A stretch of DNA of 34,724 nt from Actinomycetota bacterium (GTDB lineage Bacteria; Actinomycetota; Acidimicrobiia; Acidimicrobiales; Acidimicrobiaceae): contig DAHXKX010000023.1 in the NCBI GenBank assembly GCA_027366165.1, positions 1 through 34,724 on the forward strand. The letters run 5' to 3'. How positions within the stretch are numbered: position 1 is the first letter of the stretch; every line of letters starts with the position of its first letter. Below the pieces are notes generated by a model. That model did no database searches and was not told the DNA's origin. It worked only from the letters and a program-made list of their open reading frames with translations. This document shows positions 33,327 to 34,724 of the stretch, piece by piece. The position numbers and the translations under genes are program-made.

Positions 33327-34532
33327 CTAAGCCCTATCAACCCGCCCAAACTTCCGTGCCGCATCAACCAGATGGTCATGGCGTATGGCAACCGGCTTGG
33401 TGAAATCACTCTCTGCAAATGCGTTCGTTTTTGCTGCCACCATCACCTCTGCAACTTCTGCACCTGACATGCCATCGGTGAGTCTGGAAACCAGTTCCGA
33501 GGCATCCTCCACGGTCAGCAGAGGATCAAGAGCGACAGATTTCAGGTGGATACTCGCGATAGCGGCGCGGTCAGCCGCTTCTGGAAGGCTCACATGCACC
33601 TTCGAGCCCAACCGACCCGGTCTTAGAACAGCTGAGTCGATCAGGTCAAGACGGTTGGTGGCGCCAATGACAATAATCTCGGGAATATCTTGGACGGAAT
33701 CGAGTTCGCCAAGGAGCTGGTTGACCACTCGCTCGGTAGTTTTCGAACCTTCATCGGATCCTCGTGGCGGCGCGATCGCATCGAGCTGATCCAAGAAGAT
33801 AATTGCTGGTGCCACCTGGCGTGCAACTTGGAAAATATGGCGAATCGCCTCTTCGGACTCACCGAGCCACTTAGAAAAAATTTCAGGGCCGTCGACGGGG
33901 ATAAAATTAACCTTTGCGCTCTGCGCTAATGCGTTTACCAGCATGGTCTTACCAGTTCCCGAGGGACCATGCAATAGGATCCCATTGCGCGGACGCAGTC
34001 CCATTGCCCTGTAGGCATCTCCATGTCGAAGGGGTCGGAGCACAAGATCCTCCAACTCCCGCTTCACTGCGTCAAGCCCGCCTATCTCATCCCAGCCCAC
34101 CCTCGGAGCAGTCACTAGAGCTTCACGCAATCCGGATGGACGGATCCTCGTAACTGCCAAATCGAAGTCCACAGCCTCGATAGTCAAATCAATTCCCTTT
34201 TCCAAACGAAAGGCATCGCGGTAATCGGCCAGTGCTCCGCCATGACGCCTCAGCGCACTCAGACCGGCCTCTCTACAGAGCTCCATCAGGTCAGCCCCCA
34301 CAAAACCATGTGTGATCGCTGCAATATGGCGAAGATGATCAAGGGCACCTCGGCCCATCGGCATTTCCCTGGAGTGGATCTGAAGGATTTCATAGCGACC
34401 CTCCTCACCTGGCGGCCCGATGAAGATCTCCCGGTCAAAACGGCCTGGCCGGCGCATGGCGACATCAATGGACTCCATACGGTTCGTGGTTCCTATCACA
34501 ACAACTCCGTCGACTGCCTCCAACCCGTCCAT
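33327..34532 (-). CDS. 5'-truncated Cdc48-like double AAA+ ATPase
   Basis: Four hundred and one residues from the first Met, but homology begins abruptly inside the first AAA module at its Walker-B-to-sensor stretch (MDGLEAVDGVVVIGTTNR). The N-domain and the first Walker A and B are missing. The second module is complete in outline: Walker A GPSGTGKT (189-196), pore region EIFSKWLGESEEAI, Walker B IIFLDQ (244-249), sensor IGATNR and Arg-finger segment LRPGR. The usual Walker B Glu is Gln249, a change that in engineered AAA proteins blocks ATP hydrolysis. No ribosome binding site precedes the Met, and AT-rich DNA begins at the break. It is most likely a disrupted gene, though a short functional form cannot be excluded. 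Confidence 0.75.
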   Translation of the reverse strand: MDGLEAVDGVVVIGTTNRMESIDVAMRRPGRFDREIFIGPPGEEGRYEILQIHSREMPMGRGALDHLRHIAAITHGFVGADLMELCREAGLSALRRHGGALADYRDAFRLEKGIDLTIEAVDFDLAVTRIRPSGLREALVTAPRVGWDEIGGLDAVKRELEDLVLRPLRHGDAYRAMGLRPRNGILLHGPSGTGKTMLVNALAQSAKVNFIPVDGPEIFSKWLGESEEAIRHIFQVARQVAPAIIFLDQLDAIAPPRGSDEGSKTTERVVNQLLGELDSVQDIPEIIVIGATNRLDLIDSAVLRPGRLGSKVHVSLPEAADRAAIASIHLKSVALDPLLTVEDASELVSRLTDGMSGAEVAEVMVAAKTNAFAESDFTKPVAIRHDHLVDAARKFGRVDRA

Positions 34533-34534
34533 CA

Positions 34535-34724
34535 GAATATAACTATAACAAGTACTATAATTCCGAATTAGATGTCGTATGTAAACAAGTTCCGCAATTA
34601 TCGTATATAAGTATCTGAATTGTTGAACTCTTTATAGCTAAAACTTTAAACCCAGTAAAATTCTGTCCGGCAGCACAGGTAAGAGTGTTATTACTCTGTG
34701 AATTTGTGGATAAAGAACAAGGCC
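34535..34724. other. AT-rich segment beyond the break in the Cdc48-like gene
   Basis: Composition changes sharply from the GC-balanced coding DNA to A/T-rich sequence exactly where AAA homology stops. Two ACTATAA direct repeats (34542-34548 and 34554-34560) and a small AGAGT/ACTCT hairpin (34682-34697) are visible. No gene is seen. It may be the edge of an inserted element or a replication or integration region; the window ends too soon to tell. Confidence 0.5.
34705..34713 (-). promoter_or_regulatory. consensus DnaA-box sequence
   Basis: TGTGGATAA is the exact reverse complement of the DnaA box TTATCCACA. Only one is visible, in the AT-rich edge of the window. A single 9-mer can occur by chance in a window of this size, so function is uncertain. 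Confidence 0.3.

Noticed and set aside
34705-34713. Replication origin call from the DnaA box
   Set aside because: Only one box is present, so an origin cannot be claimed; kept only as a site.
1-34724. tRNA, rRNA, tmRNA, CRISPR array or intact insertion sequence
   Set aside because: No T-loop and acceptor patterns, no regularly spaced repeats and no transposase motif were seen on either strand.

Overview
The window looks like a chromosomal segment of a motile actinobacterium of medium GC content, plausibly from a deep-branching group such as the Acidimicrobiia. The reasons are the flagellar gene order, a FlbD/SwrD-type protein, the FliW-CsrA pair, an RsiG-like protein beside a FliA/WhiG-type sigma factor (RsiG is known only from Actinobacteria), and many GTG starts. 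The lineage call is inference; no rRNA or other phylogenetic marker is present.

Region 1 (about 0-16 kb) is a late flagellar locus. One long minus-strand run reads flbD-motA-motB-fliM-fliN-fliO-fliP-fliQ-fliR-flhB-flhA-(degenerate FlhF-like)-(small membrane protein)-flgN-flgK-flgL-fliW-csrA. Many junctions overlap by 1-4 bases (ATGA or GTGA), so this is very probably one transcription unit. Facing it at the left end, on the plus strand, are an RsiG-like putative anti-sigma factor (330-863) and a FliA/WhiG-type sigma factor (1277-2071). Together these genes build the export gate, C-ring, stator and hook-filament junction and regulate flagellin expression. No flagellin, rod, hook or chemotaxis gene is visible here.

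Region 2 (16-22.4 kb) begins with about 1.1 kb showing no recognisable gene. A MarR regulator with a perfect palindrome in its promoter follows, then an MMPL exporter, a FadR-type GntR regulator and an EamA (DMT) transporter.

Region 3 (22.5-32.1 kb) is a minus-strand catabolic operon built around CoA thioesters. It runs PaaK-like CoA ligase, an 81-residue unknown, an amidohydrolase-fold protein missing most metal ligands, two 3-hydroxyacyl-CoA dehydrogenases, a thiolase, three crotonase-family enzymes and a family-I-like CoA-transferase. It probably activates an organic (perhaps aromatic or alicyclic) acid and beta-oxidises it; the substrate cannot be read from sequence. Several enzymes have substituted catalytic positions. 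A fragment of an SMP-30/gluconolactonase gene lies at its downstream end.

Region 4 (32.1-34.7 kb) has 1.2 kb without a clear gene but with striking inverted repeats. It is followed by a 5'-truncated Cdc48-like double AAA+ ATPase whose remaining intact module has Gln in place of the Walker B Glu. Beyond the break the sequence becomes abruptly AT-rich and contains one consensus DnaA box.

The leads most worth following are the RsiG-like/sigma pair with a decayed c-di-GMP motif, the metal-ligand-depleted amidohydrolase in a CoA-ligase operon, and the broken Cdc48-like gene at a composition boundary.
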